Shown piece by piece: positions 7,350-20,417 of a DNA stretch of 25,236 nt; the stretch's first letter is position 1, and each line of letters starts with the position of its first letter. The DNA lies in assembly GCA_039914895.1 (NCBI GenBank), contig JBDSOJ010000198.1, positions 1 through 25,236 of the forward strand, written 5' to 3'. The notes beneath the pieces are model-generated. The model saw only the letters and a program-made list of their open reading frames with translations. It had not been told where the DNA came from and searched no databases. This DNA comes from Gaiellasilicea sp039914895 (lineage in GTDB: Bacteria > Actinomycetota > Thermoleophilia > Gaiellales > Gaiellaceae). Both the position numbers and the translations under genes were made by a program.

Positions 7350-8050
7350 GGCAGAGGCCGAAAGCCGGCATCGCCGAGCACGCGCTCGCCCTCCGCGCCG
7401 GTCAGGCGTTCGAGGTACCGCTCCGCCTCGTCGGAAGGCGGGCCGACGAGAGCCGCGAAATAACGGATCCTGGGCTGGAAGTGCTTCGAGATCTCGATTG
7501 CCGTGACGTCGTCGCTTGCAGCCAGGGCGTCGGTTGCGTAGACGATCCCAGCGTCGGCCTCGCCGAGCGACACCTTGCCGATGACGCCCTTCACGTCCTC
7601 CTCCAGACTGACGACGTTCGCCAGCGCGGCCCCGAGCCCCGCCAGCTCGAGCGACTCGCGGGCGTAGTCACCGATCGGGACGCCCTCTGCGCCTAGCACG
7701 AGCTTGACGCCCTTTCGCGTCAGGTCGACGAGATGCTCGACGCCGTTCGCACCCGCCGGCACGACGAGCACGAGCACGTTCGAGGCGAACGCCACCGGCG
7801 GTCCGACGAGACCCTCAGCCCGTAGGTCCGTCAGCGGTTTCGCGCTGGCAGAGAGGAAGACGTCGGCATCGGCGCCGTCCCGGATCTGTGCCGCCAGATC
7901 ATTCGAACCGCCGAGGACGACCGTCGCGTCCGGGTCGATCGCAGGCGCGACGTCGGTCAGGGACGAGGCGGCAAAGACGGTCAATGGATCGTCGTTGCCG
8001 CCGCAGCCGGCCAGAAGCGCAAGCGCCGCGAGCCAGACGAGCCGGGTCAT
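7346..8050 (-). CDS. modA: Molybdate-binding lipoprotein of ABC transporter
   Basis: 234-aa extracytoplasmic substrate-binding protein. The first 16 residues form a lipoprotein signal with lipobox LLAGC (Cys16 would be lipidated). The mature part opens with LTVFAASSLTDV, the ModA strand-loop whose Ser residues coordinate the oxyanion, followed by GGSNDLAAQI, which supplies further ligand contacts, and DVFLSAS. Later GEADAGIVYATDA is also typical of ModA. The start ATG overlaps the stop of the upstream regulator (ATGA), and its own stop overlaps the modB start (GTGA). Confidence 0.93.
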   Translation of the reverse strand: MTRLVWLAALALLAGCGGNDDPLTVFAASSLTDVAPAIDPDATVVLGGSNDLAAQIRDGADADVFLSASAKPLTDLRAEGLVGPPVAFASNVLVLVVPAGANGVEHLVDLTRKGVKLVLGAEGVPIGDYARESLELAGLGAALANVVSLEEDVKGVIGKVSLGEADAGIVYATDALAASDDVTAIEISKHFQPRIRYFAALVGPPSDEAERYLERLTGAEGERVLGDAGFRPLP

Positions 8051-8424
8051 CGTTCCACCATCACCGAGGTCGACTTGACGACGCCGGCGGCGCTCATCCC
8101 GACCACCAGGCCGAGCTCGTCCGCCGACTCGCGGGTGACGATCGCGACCACGCGCGAGGGCTCGGTGACGTCGATCTCGACCCTGGCGAGCAGGCCGTCC
8201 AGCTCGACCGAGCGAACGACACCACGGAAGCGGTTGCGTGCGGAAAGCGTCTCGTCCCCGTGCGGTCCGCGTAGGCGCTCGACCTCAGCGGCGCGGACGA
8301 CGCGCCGGTTGGCGGGATCGCGCTCGACGACGATCTTGCCGTCGCGATCCCAGCGCCGGAGCGTGTCGACGCTGATCCCGAGCGCGCGGGCCGCCTCGGC
8401 GGCCGTGAACGTTTGCCTAGGCAT
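8047..8424 (-). CDS. MerR/excisionase-type HTH regulator with C-terminal Mop (molybdate-binding) domain
   Basis: 125-aa, first gene of the mod operon. Residues 1-55 form a MerR-like winged helix (TAAEAARALGISVDTLRRWDR, shown here in part: AARALGISVDTLRRWDRDGK). Residues 62-125 form a single Mop/TOBE domain (SARNRFRGVVRSVELDG, then VVAIVTRESADELGL and VVKSTSVMVE), as in molbindins and the ligand part of ModE. It is therefore probably a molybdate-sensing repressor of its own operon, built on a different DNA-binding fold from E. coli ModE. Supporting this, two palindromic boxes overlap its promoter and start codon. The ATG at 8424 is 7 nt after a TATTGT -10 box, so the mRNA is probably leaderless. 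Confidence 0.85.
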   Translation of the reverse strand: MPRQTFTAAEAARALGISVDTLRRWDRDGKIVVERDPANRRVVRAAEVERLRGPHGDETLSARNRFRGVVRSVELDGLLARVEIDVTEPSRVVAIVTRESADELGLVVGMSAAGVVKSTSVMVER

Positions 8425-8460
8425 TGCCTAGACAATAGCCTCCGATGTCTGCGCCGCCAA
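8413..8460 (-). promoter_or_regulatory. mod operon promoter with two overlapping palindromic operators
   Basis: On the minus strand, TTGGCG (8460-8455), a 17-nt spacer, TATTGT (8437-8432), then 7 nt to the ATG: a good sigma70-like leaderless promoter. Over it lie two near-identical 12-bp boxes in an 11-bp head-to-tail register, read on the plus strand as TTGCCTAGGCAT (8413-8424) and TTGCCTAGACAA (8424-8435), both close to the palindrome TTGCCTAGGCAA. They cover the -10, the transcription start and the first codons. A dimeric repressor bound here would block initiation. Assigning it to the mod regulator is inference. Confidence 0.65.
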
Positions 8461-8550
8461 ATCGGAACGATTCCTTAATCCACGCTCGCCGCCCCGCTCA
8501 GCCGCCCCCGGCAGCGTTGAATACGGAGAACGCAGCAACCGACACGATGC

Positions 8551-8556
8551 AGGAGG
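8551..8556 (+). promoter_or_regulatory. Shine-Dalgarno deciding the start of the secreted repeat protein
   Basis: AGGAGG lies only 1 nt before the first ATG (8558) but 7 nt before the second in-frame ATG (8564), so the second is taken as the true start. Confidence 0.7.
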
Positions 8557-8563
8557 AATGATC

Positions 8564-8992
8564 ATGCGCACCTGGCTCCGACTCGCACTCACCGCGCTCG
8601 CCGGCGCAACACTACTCGCCGTGGCAGCGCCTGCCGCAATGAGCACTGCAGCCGCGACGCCCGCCCCGGTGCTCAAGCAGAAGGCATCCGGCTTCGGGAA
8701 CATCCTCGCCACGCGCGGACACCGTGCGCTCTACTTCTGGAACGTCGAGCGCGATTTCAAGGTTCATTGCACCGGCGCCTGCGCCAGAGCCTGGCCGCCG
8801 CTCGTCGTCCGCTCCCGGGCCGCGGTCCCCACTCGCCTCGCCGGGATCCGGGGCACGTTCGGCGTCATCCGGCGTCCGGACGGCAAGCTGCAGGTGACCC
8901 ATAACCGTCGGCCCGTCTACACCTACGCGCACGAAGCGCCCCGGCAGGTGCTGTGCGACGACGTCGACGGCTGGTTCGTCGTCCGGGTTTGA
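8564..8992 (+). CDS. Secreted COG4315-type repeat protein (PF03640 family)
   Basis: 142-aa exported protein. Residues 1-28 form a Sec signal peptide (RTWLRLALTALAG, then hydrophobic Ala/Leu), with likely cleavage near AAPAA. The mature part has the two half-repeats of the family: TRGHRALYFW followed by Cys-x3-Cys and WPPLVV, then a second copy RPVYTYAHE ending DGWFVV. These proteins (often annotated as predicted lipoproteins with a Yx(FWY)xxD motif) are common in soil actinobacteria and have no settled function; some relatives are near redox or cytochrome genes. There is no lipobox Cys here. Two Cys in the first repeat and one in the second could form a disulfide or bind metal. It is a single-gene unit with its own strong Shine-Dalgarno. 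Confidence 0.8.
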   Translation: MRTWLRLALTALAGATLLAVAAPAAMSTAAATPAPVLKQKASGFGNILATRGHRALYFWNVERDFKVHCTGACARAWPPLVVRSRAAVPTRLAGIRGTFGVIRRPDGKLQVTHNRRPVYTYAHEAPRQVLCDDVDGWFVVRV

Positions 8993-9018
8993 GCCCCGGA
9001 AAGCAGCACAATGACCCG

Positions 9019-9846
9019 GTGGAGGCCGTTAAGCTGACCGACCCGGTCGATTTCCTCGAGCGCGCCGGGCCGCTGCTGCTCGCCGACGAGGCGCGACACA
9101 ACCTGATCCTTGGGCTTGCCGGGACGCTCCGCGACCAACCGGACGTCTATCCGGACTTCGGGCTCTGGCTAGTCGAGGACGCAGGGAGCGCGGTCGGTGC
9201 CGCCATGCGCACGCGTCCGTTCAACCTCGTCCTCGCACGCGGCTCCGACGACGCGGTCGCGATGCTCGCCGGCTCAATCGACGAGGAGCTGCCCGGTGTC
9301 GTCGGTGCCCTACCGGAAGTCGACTCTTTCGTCGCCGCGCGGGGCGTACCGGGGGAGCCTCGCTTCCGCCAGGGGATCTACGCACTCCGGACGGTCAGAC
9401 CGCCGCAGCCGGCCGCCGGCCACCCCCGCGCCGCCTCGCGCCCCGACCGGCCGATCCTCCTCGACTGGTGGCGCGCGTTCGCGGTCGAGGCGCTCGGAGA
9501 GGAGCAGCCGGACGTGGAGCGGATCGCACGGAGTGTCGACTACAAGCTTTCTGAGCCGGCGGGCGGGATCGCACTCTGGGAGGACGAGGGCAGGCCGGTC
9601 TCCGCCGTCGGCTTCGGCAGCCCGACGCCGACGGGAATCCGGATCGGCCCGGTCTACACGCCGCCCGAGCTGCGAGGACGGGGGTACGCGAGCGCGCTGA
9701 CCGCCCACGTCTCGGCCGAGCAACTCGCCGCCGGGCGACGCTTCTGCTTCCTCTACACCGACCTCGCTAACCCGACGTCGAACAAGATCTACACCGACAT
9801 CGGCTACGAGCGCGTCCGCGACTCGGTCGAGTACGCGTTCGTCTAG
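9019..9846 (+). CDS. GNAT family N-acetyltransferase
   Basis: 275-aa protein. The C-terminal half has the acetyl-CoA binding motif A (RIGPVYTPPELRGRGYASAL, with R-G-x-G-Y/A) and the following YTDLANPTSNKIYTDIGYERV stretch typical of the family (positions about 215-265). The N-terminal half is a degenerate GNAT-like region, a two-lobe layout seen in actinobacterial acetyltransferases of unknown substrate. The GTG at 9019 is chosen over the longer frame from 8953 because the extra residues are Arg-rich junk overlapping the upstream gene, and CACAAT (9007-9012) lies 6 nt before it as a possible leaderless -10. The stop sits at the left edge of a tandem repeat. Confidence 0.85.
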   Translation: MEAVKLTDPVDFLERAGPLLLADEARHNLILGLAGTLRDQPDVYPDFGLWLVEDAGSAVGAAMRTRPFNLVLARGSDDAVAMLAGSIDEELPGVVGALPEVDSFVAARGVPGEPRFRQGIYALRTVRPPQPAAGHPRAASRPDRPILLDWWRAFAVEALGEEQPDVERIARSVDYKLSEPAGGIALWEDEGRPVSAVGFGSPTPTGIRIGPVYTPPELRGRGYASALTAHVSAEQLAAGRRFCFLYTDLANPTSNKIYTDIGYERVRDSVEYAFV

Positions 9847-9967
9847 AGCCGAGGCTCTGAGTCGCTCGGGGCGCCGCTCGCCAAACCCGGAGAGCCGCGG
9901 GCCGCGAGCGGTGTCAGGGCGGCGGAGCCGGGCTCCGCCCGGCGGGAGCCGCCCGGCCGAGCTGCTG
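9845..9967. repeat. Tandem repeat unit 1 (123 bp) with REP-like hairpin
   Basis: The unit opens with a 14-bp palindrome (AGAGCC-GA-GGCTCT, 9845-9858) and contains a 33-nt GC-rich hairpin element at 9921-9953 whose core is GCCGGGC-TCC-GCCCGGC. It is repeated immediately downstream. Together the two copies fill the space between the convergent GNAT and carboxyltransferase genes. The hairpins could act as bidirectional terminators or mRNA 3'-end stabilisers, though there is no T tract. Confidence 0.85.
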
Positions 9968-10122
9968 AGAGCCGAGGCTCTGAGTTGCTCGGGACGCCGC
10001 TCGCGGTTCGCGGCCGGAGGGGATAGGCCGGATGGCCAGACCCGGAGAGCCGCGGGCCGGGAGCGGTGTCAGGGCGGCGGAGCCGGGCTCCGCCCGGCGG
10101 GAGCCGCCCGGCCGAGCGGCTC
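9968..10122. repeat. Tandem repeat unit 2 (155 bp), same unit with a 32-bp insertion
   Basis: Direct repeat of 9845-9967, again opening with AGAGCCGAGGCTCT (9968-9981). It differs by a few substitutions and by a 32-nt insertion after CGCTCG (about 10004-10035). The hairpin element recurs unchanged at 10076-10108. The unit ends inside the stop codon of the carboxyltransferase gene (TGA, 10123-10121 on the minus strand). Confidence 0.85.
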
Positions 10123-11686
10123 AGAGCGGGATGTTGCCGTGCTTGCGCTTCGGCCGCGGCTCGCGCTTCGTCTTCGCCACCTCGAGCGCCGAGATCAGGA
10201 TCGGTCGTGTCAGCCTCGGCTCGATCACCTCGTCCACGTAGCCGCGCTCGGCGGCATGGTAGGGGTTCGCGAAGCGCTCCTTGTAGTCGGCGATCAGCTC
10301 GGCGCGACGCGCCTCGGGGTCGTTCGCGTCCTCGAGCTCGGAGCGAAAGATGATGTTGACGGCGCCCTCCGGCCCCATCACGGCGACCTCGGCGGTCGGC
10401 CAGGCGACGTTGAAGTCGGCGCGGATGTGCTTCGAGCTCATCACGTCGTACGCCCCGCCGTACGCCTTGCGGGTGATCACGGTCAGCTTCGGCACGGTCG
10501 CCTCGGCGAACGCGTAGAGGAGCTTCGCGCCGTGGCGGATGATCCCGCCCCACTCCTGCTCGGTCCCCGGCAGGAAACCCGGCACGTCGACGAACGTGAG
10601 GAGCGGCACGTTGAAAGCGTCGCAGGTGCGGACGAAGCGGGCCGCCTTCACGGACGCGTCGATGTCGAGCACGCCCGCGAGCGCGGCCGGCTGGTTGCCG
10701 ACGACTCCGACCGGATGGCCGCCGAGCCGCGCGAAACCGCAGACGATGTTGGCGGCGAAGCGCGGCTGCACCTCCAAGAACTCGCCGTCGTCGACCACCT
10801 TCGCGATCACCTGCTTCATGTCGTACGGCTTCGTCGCCTCGTCCGGAATGAACGTGTCCAGCTCGGGTGATTCCCGGTCGACCGGGTCGGTCGGCGCGGT
10901 GTGGGCCGGTCGCTCGAGGTTGTTCTGCGGCAGGAACGAGAGCAGGTAGCGCGCGTCCTCGAGCACCGCCTCCTCGTTCGCCGCCGTCAAGTGCGCGACG
11001 CCCGACTTGGCCGCGTGCGTCTCCGCGCCGCCAAGCTCCTCGAACGAGACCTCCTCCCCGGTGACCGTCTTGACGACGTCGGGGCCGGTGATGAACATGT
11101 ACGAGCTCGACTCGGCCATCAGCACGAAGTCCGTGATCGCCGGTGAGTAGACGGCGCCGCCGGCGGTCGGTCCGAGCACGAGCGAGATCTGCGGGATCAC
11201 GCCCGAGGCCTGCACGTTGCGCCAGAAGATCTCCGCGTAGCCCGCGAGCGAGACGACCCCCTCCTGGATCCGCGCGCCGCCCGAGTCGTTGATCCCGATC
11301 ACGGGGCACCCGTACTTCAGGGCCATGTCCATCACCTTGCAGATCTTCTCGGCGAAGACCTCGGAGAGCGAGCCGCCGAAGACGGTGAAGTCCTGCGAGA
11401 AGACGAAGACCTTGCGGCCGAAGATCTCGCCGTAGCCGGTGACGACGGCGTCGCCGTAAGGGCGGTTCGCCATCGAGTCGAAGTCGGGGTTGCGGTGGCG
11501 GACGTAGCGGTCGAGCTCCACGAACGAGCCCGGGTCGAGCAGCTTCTCGACCCGCTCCCGCGCGAGCAGCTTGCCCCGCTCCCGCTGCCGCGCGATCGCC
11601 TTCTCGTTGCCCGCGTGCGCGGCCCGCTCGGAGTGCTCCTGCAGCCAGGCGAGCTTGGCGGCGGTCGTGTCGTGGGTCTCGGCCAT
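10121..11686 (-). CDS. pccB: Acyl-CoA (propionyl-CoA type) carboxylase beta subunit, carboxyltransferase
   Basis: 521-aa carboxyltransferase that moves CO2 from carboxybiotin to an acyl-CoA, giving methylmalonyl-CoA or malonyl-CoA. The N half has DSGGARIQEGV with its oxyanion-hole Gly pair and LGPTAGGAVYSPA. The C half has VPGFLPGTEQEWGGIIRHGA and RKAYGGAYDVM. The last motif carries Asp414 at the position known from Streptomyces PccB (Asp422) to favour propionyl-CoA. The length is typical. The ATG at 11686 is 6 nt after TAGGCT, so probably leaderless. It is divergent from a PLP enzyme with a 19-bp palindrome between. The biotin carboxylase partner may be the accC at the left end. Also called accD5 in relatives. 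Confidence 0.93.
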   Translation of the reverse strand: MAETHDTTAAKLAWLQEHSERAAHAGNEKAIARQRERGKLLARERVEKLLDPGSFVELDRYVRHRNPDFDSMANRPYGDAVVTGYGEIFGRKVFVFSQDFTVFGGSLSEVFAEKICKVMDMALKYGCPVIGINDSGGARIQEGVVSLAGYAEIFWRNVQASGVIPQISLVLGPTAGGAVYSPAITDFVLMAESSSYMFITGPDVVKTVTGEEVSFEELGGAETHAAKSGVAHLTAANEEAVLEDARYLLSFLPQNNLERPAHTAPTDPVDRESPELDTFIPDEATKPYDMKQVIAKVVDDGEFLEVQPRFAANIVCGFARLGGHPVGVVGNQPAALAGVLDIDASVKAARFVRTCDAFNVPLLTFVDVPGFLPGTEQEWGGIIRHGAKLLYAFAEATVPKLTVITRKAYGGAYDVMSSKHIRADFNVAWPTAEVAVMGPEGAVNIIFRSELEDANDPEARRAELIADYKERFANPYHAAERGYVDEVIEPRLTRPILISALEVAKTKREPRPKRKHGNIPL

Positions 11687-11692
11687 CGCGGC

Positions 11693-11754
11693 AGCCTAAC
11701 CGCACGAGAACTTTGTGTTGATTCAACACAAGCCCTCCGTCGCGCCGGTAGATT
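11693..11754. promoter_or_regulatory. Divergent leaderless promoters around a perfect 19-bp palindrome
   Basis: TTGTGTTGATTCAACACAA (11713-11731) has 9-bp arms and a single central base, and is strikingly AT-rich for this genome. On the minus strand TCAACA, a 17-nt spacer and TAGGCT (11698-11693) precede the carboxyltransferase ATG by 6 nt. On the plus strand TAGATT (11749-11754) precedes the PLP-enzyme ATG by 6 nt. The palindrome overlaps the -35 area of both, so one dimeric regulator could control both genes. The regulator is not in the window. Confidence 0.65.
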
Positions 11755-11760
11755 CGCGGC

Positions 11761-12726
11761 ATGGAGCCGCCGCTCGACCGCTCGACCGTCTGGCCCTACG
11801 TCGACGGGGAGACCGGGCCCTTCCACTACGCGCGAAACGCGCACCCGGTCGGGGTCGCGGCGGAGCGGGCGCTCGGCGAGCTCGAGGGCGGCGAGGCGCT
11901 CCTCTTCTCATCCGGGATGGGCGCGACGACGGCGCTCGTGCTGGCGCTCCTCGAGCCCGGCAGGACGATCGCGTTGGCCGAGGACGCCTACTACGGCACC
12001 GGCGTCCTCTTCACGGAGCTCGAGCGTTGGGGTCTGCGACACGTCCTCTTCGACCAGACCGGACCCCCGCCGCCCGGCGCCGACCTCGTCTGGATCGAGG
12101 CGCCATCGAACCCGCTGCTGACGATGCCCGACTTCGATGCCGCCGCCGCGCACCCCGGACTCGTCGTCTGCGATGCGACGGCCGCGACGCCCGTGCACCT
12201 CCGTCCGCTCGAGCGCGGCTGCGACCTCGTCGTCCACTCGGCGACGAAGTATCTCGGCGGCCACCACGACGTCCTGCTCGGCGCGGTCGTCGCGAGGAGC
12301 GCCGAGCACGCGGCCCGGCTGCTCGAGTTCCGCACCCGCTCCGGGATCGTGGCGGCGCCCGATCCGGCCTGGCTGCTGCTGCGCGGTCTGCAGACGCTCG
12401 AGGTGCGCGTGCGCCGGCAGAGCGAGACCGCCGCCGAGCTGGCCGGCCGCCTGGAACGGCACCCGAAGGCGCAGAACGTCCGCTATCCCGGCTTCGGAGC
12501 GCTTCTCTCCTTCGACGCCGCCGACGGCGCCGCGGCGAGGCGGGTGGAGACGGCGACGAGGCTGATCGTGAACGCGACGAGTCTCGGCGGCGTCACCTCG
12601 ACGATGGAGTCGCGCCACCGCTGGGAAGGGGCGCGCGTCCCGGAGGGACTGCTGCGGCTGTCGGTCGGCCTCGAGCCCGCCGCCGAGCTCTGGGCCGACC
12701 TCGAGCAGGCGCTCGACCGGGCGTAG
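11761..12726 (+). CDS. Cys/Met metabolism PLP-dependent enzyme (cystathionine gamma-synthase/lyase family)
   Basis: 321-aa fold-type I PLP enzyme. The PLP Schiff-base lysine is K163 in SATKYLGGH, and D138 (VVCDATAATP) would bind the pyridine nitrogen. FHYARNAHP near the N-terminus corresponds to the family's Y-x-R-x-x-N-P motif, FSSGMGA is the phosphate-binding Ser-Gly loop, and TSLGGVTSTMES is the C-terminal substrate-carboxylate region. At 321 aa it is about 60-80 residues shorter than typical MetB/MetC proteins, with shortened N-terminus and loops, so the exact reaction (gamma-synthase, gamma-lyase or beta-lyase) is unclear. It is divergent from pccB. Methionine/threonine breakdown by gamma-lyases leads to propionyl-CoA, which would make a metabolic link with pccB, but this is inference. 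Confidence 0.87.
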   Translation: MEPPLDRSTVWPYVDGETGPFHYARNAHPVGVAAERALGELEGGEALLFSSGMGATTALVLALLEPGRTIALAEDAYYGTGVLFTELERWGLRHVLFDQTGPPPPGADLVWIEAPSNPLLTMPDFDAAAAHPGLVVCDATAATPVHLRPLERGCDLVVHSATKYLGGHHDVLLGAVVARSAEHAARLLEFRTRSGIVAAPDPAWLLLRGLQTLEVRVRRQSETAAELAGRLERHPKAQNVRYPGFGALLSFDAADGAAARRVETATRLIVNATSLGGVTSTMESRHRWEGARVPEGLLRLSVGLEPAAELWADLEQALDRA

Positions 12727-12804
12727 CCGTCCCTAGCACCTGCCGAAAGGTCGTTCAACATCGCCCGCGAATGGGCATAGACGCGCCGAACCCCGCTGAA
12801 CGAA

Positions 12805-12810
12805 AAGGAG
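12805..12810 (+). promoter_or_regulatory. Ribosome binding site of the poly-HAMP kinase
   Basis: AAGGAG, 6 nt before a GTG at 12817. It fixes the start of the 2064-aa kinase. The 90-bp gap upstream shows no terminator. Confidence 0.7.
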
Positions 12811-12816
12811 TCACCT

Positions 12817-19011
<6,195 letters not shown>

Positions 19012-19854
19012 ATGGATCATCTCGACAGAGGCGAGGAGCTCGAGCTCGAGCAGATCGAGCTCGAGCTCCTGCTGGAAGGGATCCATCGCCGCTACGGATT
19101 CGATTTCCGCCAGTACGCGCCGGCCTCGCTGCGTCGGCGCGTGCGCCGGCGGATGGACGGCGAGCAGGTGGAGACGATCTCGGCGCTGCAGAACCTGCTC
19201 CTCCGCGATCCGGCGGTGATGGAGCGGCTGCTGCTCGATCTCTCCGTGAACGTCACCGCGATGTTCCGCGATCCGACCTTCTTCCTCTCCTTCCGCACGA
19301 ACGTGGTGCCGGTGTTGCGCACGTACCCGTTCGCACGGCTCTGGGTCGCGGGGTGCTCGACCGGCGAGGAGGTCTACTCGCTCGCGATCCTGCTCGAGGA
19401 GGCGGGTCTCTCCGACCGGGTGCGCATCTACGCCACCGACATCAACGAGGCGGTGATCGAGCGGGCGCGACTCGGCGTCTTCCCGCTCGACAAGATGCAG
19501 GAGTACACACAGAACTACATCCGGGCGGGCGGCACACGCCCGTTCTCGGAGTACTACGTCGCGCGCTACGACGGCGCGCAGTTCGGACGCCAGCTGATCG
19601 ACAGCGTCGTCTTCGCGCAGCACAACCTCGTCTCGGACGCCATGTTCAACGAGTTCAACGTGATCACCTGCCGCAACGTGATGATCTACTTCGCGCAGCC
19701 GTTGCAGGAACACGTCCACGGGCTCTTCTACGACAGCCTCGCGATGTTCGGAGTCCTTGCGCTCGGGCAGAAGGAGACGATCCGCTTCTCCCCGTACGAG
19801 AGCTGCTTCGACGAGCTCGACGCCGAGGAACGGCTGTACAAGAAGGTCAGATGA
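19012..19854 (+). CDS. cheR: CheR-type SAM-dependent protein-glutamate methyltransferase
   Basis: 280 aa. CheR methylates glutamate side chains, normally in chemoreceptor helices, using S-adenosylmethionine. An N-terminal helical domain (about 1-75) with GFDFRQYAPASLRRRV and NVTAMFRDPTFF is followed by the SAM fold: LWVAGCSTGEEVYSLA (G114, G118, E119), IYATDINEAVIERAR and the late motif VITCRNVMIYF. The ATG directly follows the kinase stop with no gap and no separate Shine-Dalgarno, so translation is coupled. It overlaps cheB by ATGA. No chemoreceptor, CheA or CheW gene is nearby, so its substrate is open. It belongs with the non-chemotaxis CheR/CheB sets found beside hybrid kinases. Confidence 0.93.
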   Translation: MDHLDRGEELELEQIELELLLEGIHRRYGFDFRQYAPASLRRRVRRRMDGEQVETISALQNLLLRDPAVMERLLLDLSVNVTAMFRDPTFFLSFRTNVVPVLRTYPFARLWVAGCSTGEEVYSLAILLEEAGLSDRVRIYATDINEAVIERARLGVFPLDKMQEYTQNYIRAGGTRPFSEYYVARYDGAQFGRQLIDSVVFAQHNLVSDAMFNEFNVITCRNVMIYFAQPLQEHVHGLFYDSLAMFGVLALGQKETIRFSPYESCFDELDAEERLYKKVR

Positions 19855-20417
19855 ATTACGACGTGATCGCCATCGGGGCATCCTGGGGAGGGTTGGAGGC
19901 AGTGGGAACGTTGCTCGAGGGGATTCCGCAGCAGCTCGACCAGGCGATCGTCGTCGCGCAGCACCGCACGCCCGAGTCCGGCCGCGGCGTGCTCGCGTCG
20001 CTGTTGCAGCGGCACATCGGCCGGCCCGTCTCGGAGCCCGGAGACAAGGAGCCGATCGAGCAGGGCCGCGTCTACGTGGCGCCCGCCGACTACCACCTTC
20101 TCGTCGAGGACGGCCACTTCGCCTTCTCGCTCGACGCCCGCGTTCAGTTCGCGCGGCCGTCGATCGACGTCCTCTTCGAGTCCGTCGCCGCGGCCTACCG
20201 CGACCGAGCGATCGGGATCGTGCTCACGGGCGCGAACGAGGACGGGGCGGCCGGGCTTGCCGCGATCAAGCGGAACGGCGGCGTCTCGATCGTCCAGGAC
20301 CCGCGCACGGCGGCGCGAAGCGAGATGCCCGCAGCGGCACTGGCGGCGTCCCCGGCCGCCGCGGTGTTGCCGCTCGATGAGATCGGGCCGTTCCTCTCAG
20401 GGCTGTGCTGCCCGTGA
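19851..20417 (+). CDS. cheB: CheB-type protein-glutamate methylesterase, catalytic domain only
   Basis: 188 aa, just the CheB esterase domain that removes glutamyl methyl esters made by CheR. The catalytic triad is recognisable: S11 in GASWGG, H38 in VAQHRTP, and D131 in LTGANEDGAAG. The usual N-terminal receiver domain that controls CheB is absent, so its activity must be set in another way, perhaps through the receiver at the start of the next gene or those of the kinase. The start ATG overlaps the cheR stop (ATGA), and its stop TGA overlaps the next start (GTGA). Two Cys lie at the C-terminus (LCCP). Confidence 0.92.
   Translation: MNYDVIAIGASWGGLEAVGTLLEGIPQQLDQAIVVAQHRTPESGRGVLASLLQRHIGRPVSEPGDKEPIEQGRVYVAPADYHLLVEDGHFAFSLDARVQFARPSIDVLFESVAAAYRDRAIGIVLTGANEDGAAGLAAIKRNGGVSIVQDPRTAARSEMPAAALAASPAAAVLPLDEIGPFLSGLCCP

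Noticed and set aside
8436..8557. Molybdenum-cofactor riboswitch or other structured leader near the mod operon
   Set aside because: The mod transcript appears leaderless, so there is no 5' leader to hold a riboswitch. The short inverted repeat GGAACGATTCC at 8464-8474 is too weak to call.
8953..9018. Longer N-terminus of the GNAT protein
   Set aside because: The extra 22 residues are an Arg-rich translation of the end of the upstream gene. The GTG at 9019 fits better.
9843..11762. Long minus-strand open frame of 639 codons
   Set aside because: It is the shadow frame of pccB. The product is Arg/Gly/Ala-rich low-complexity sequence and its end is a translation of the intergenic tandem repeat.
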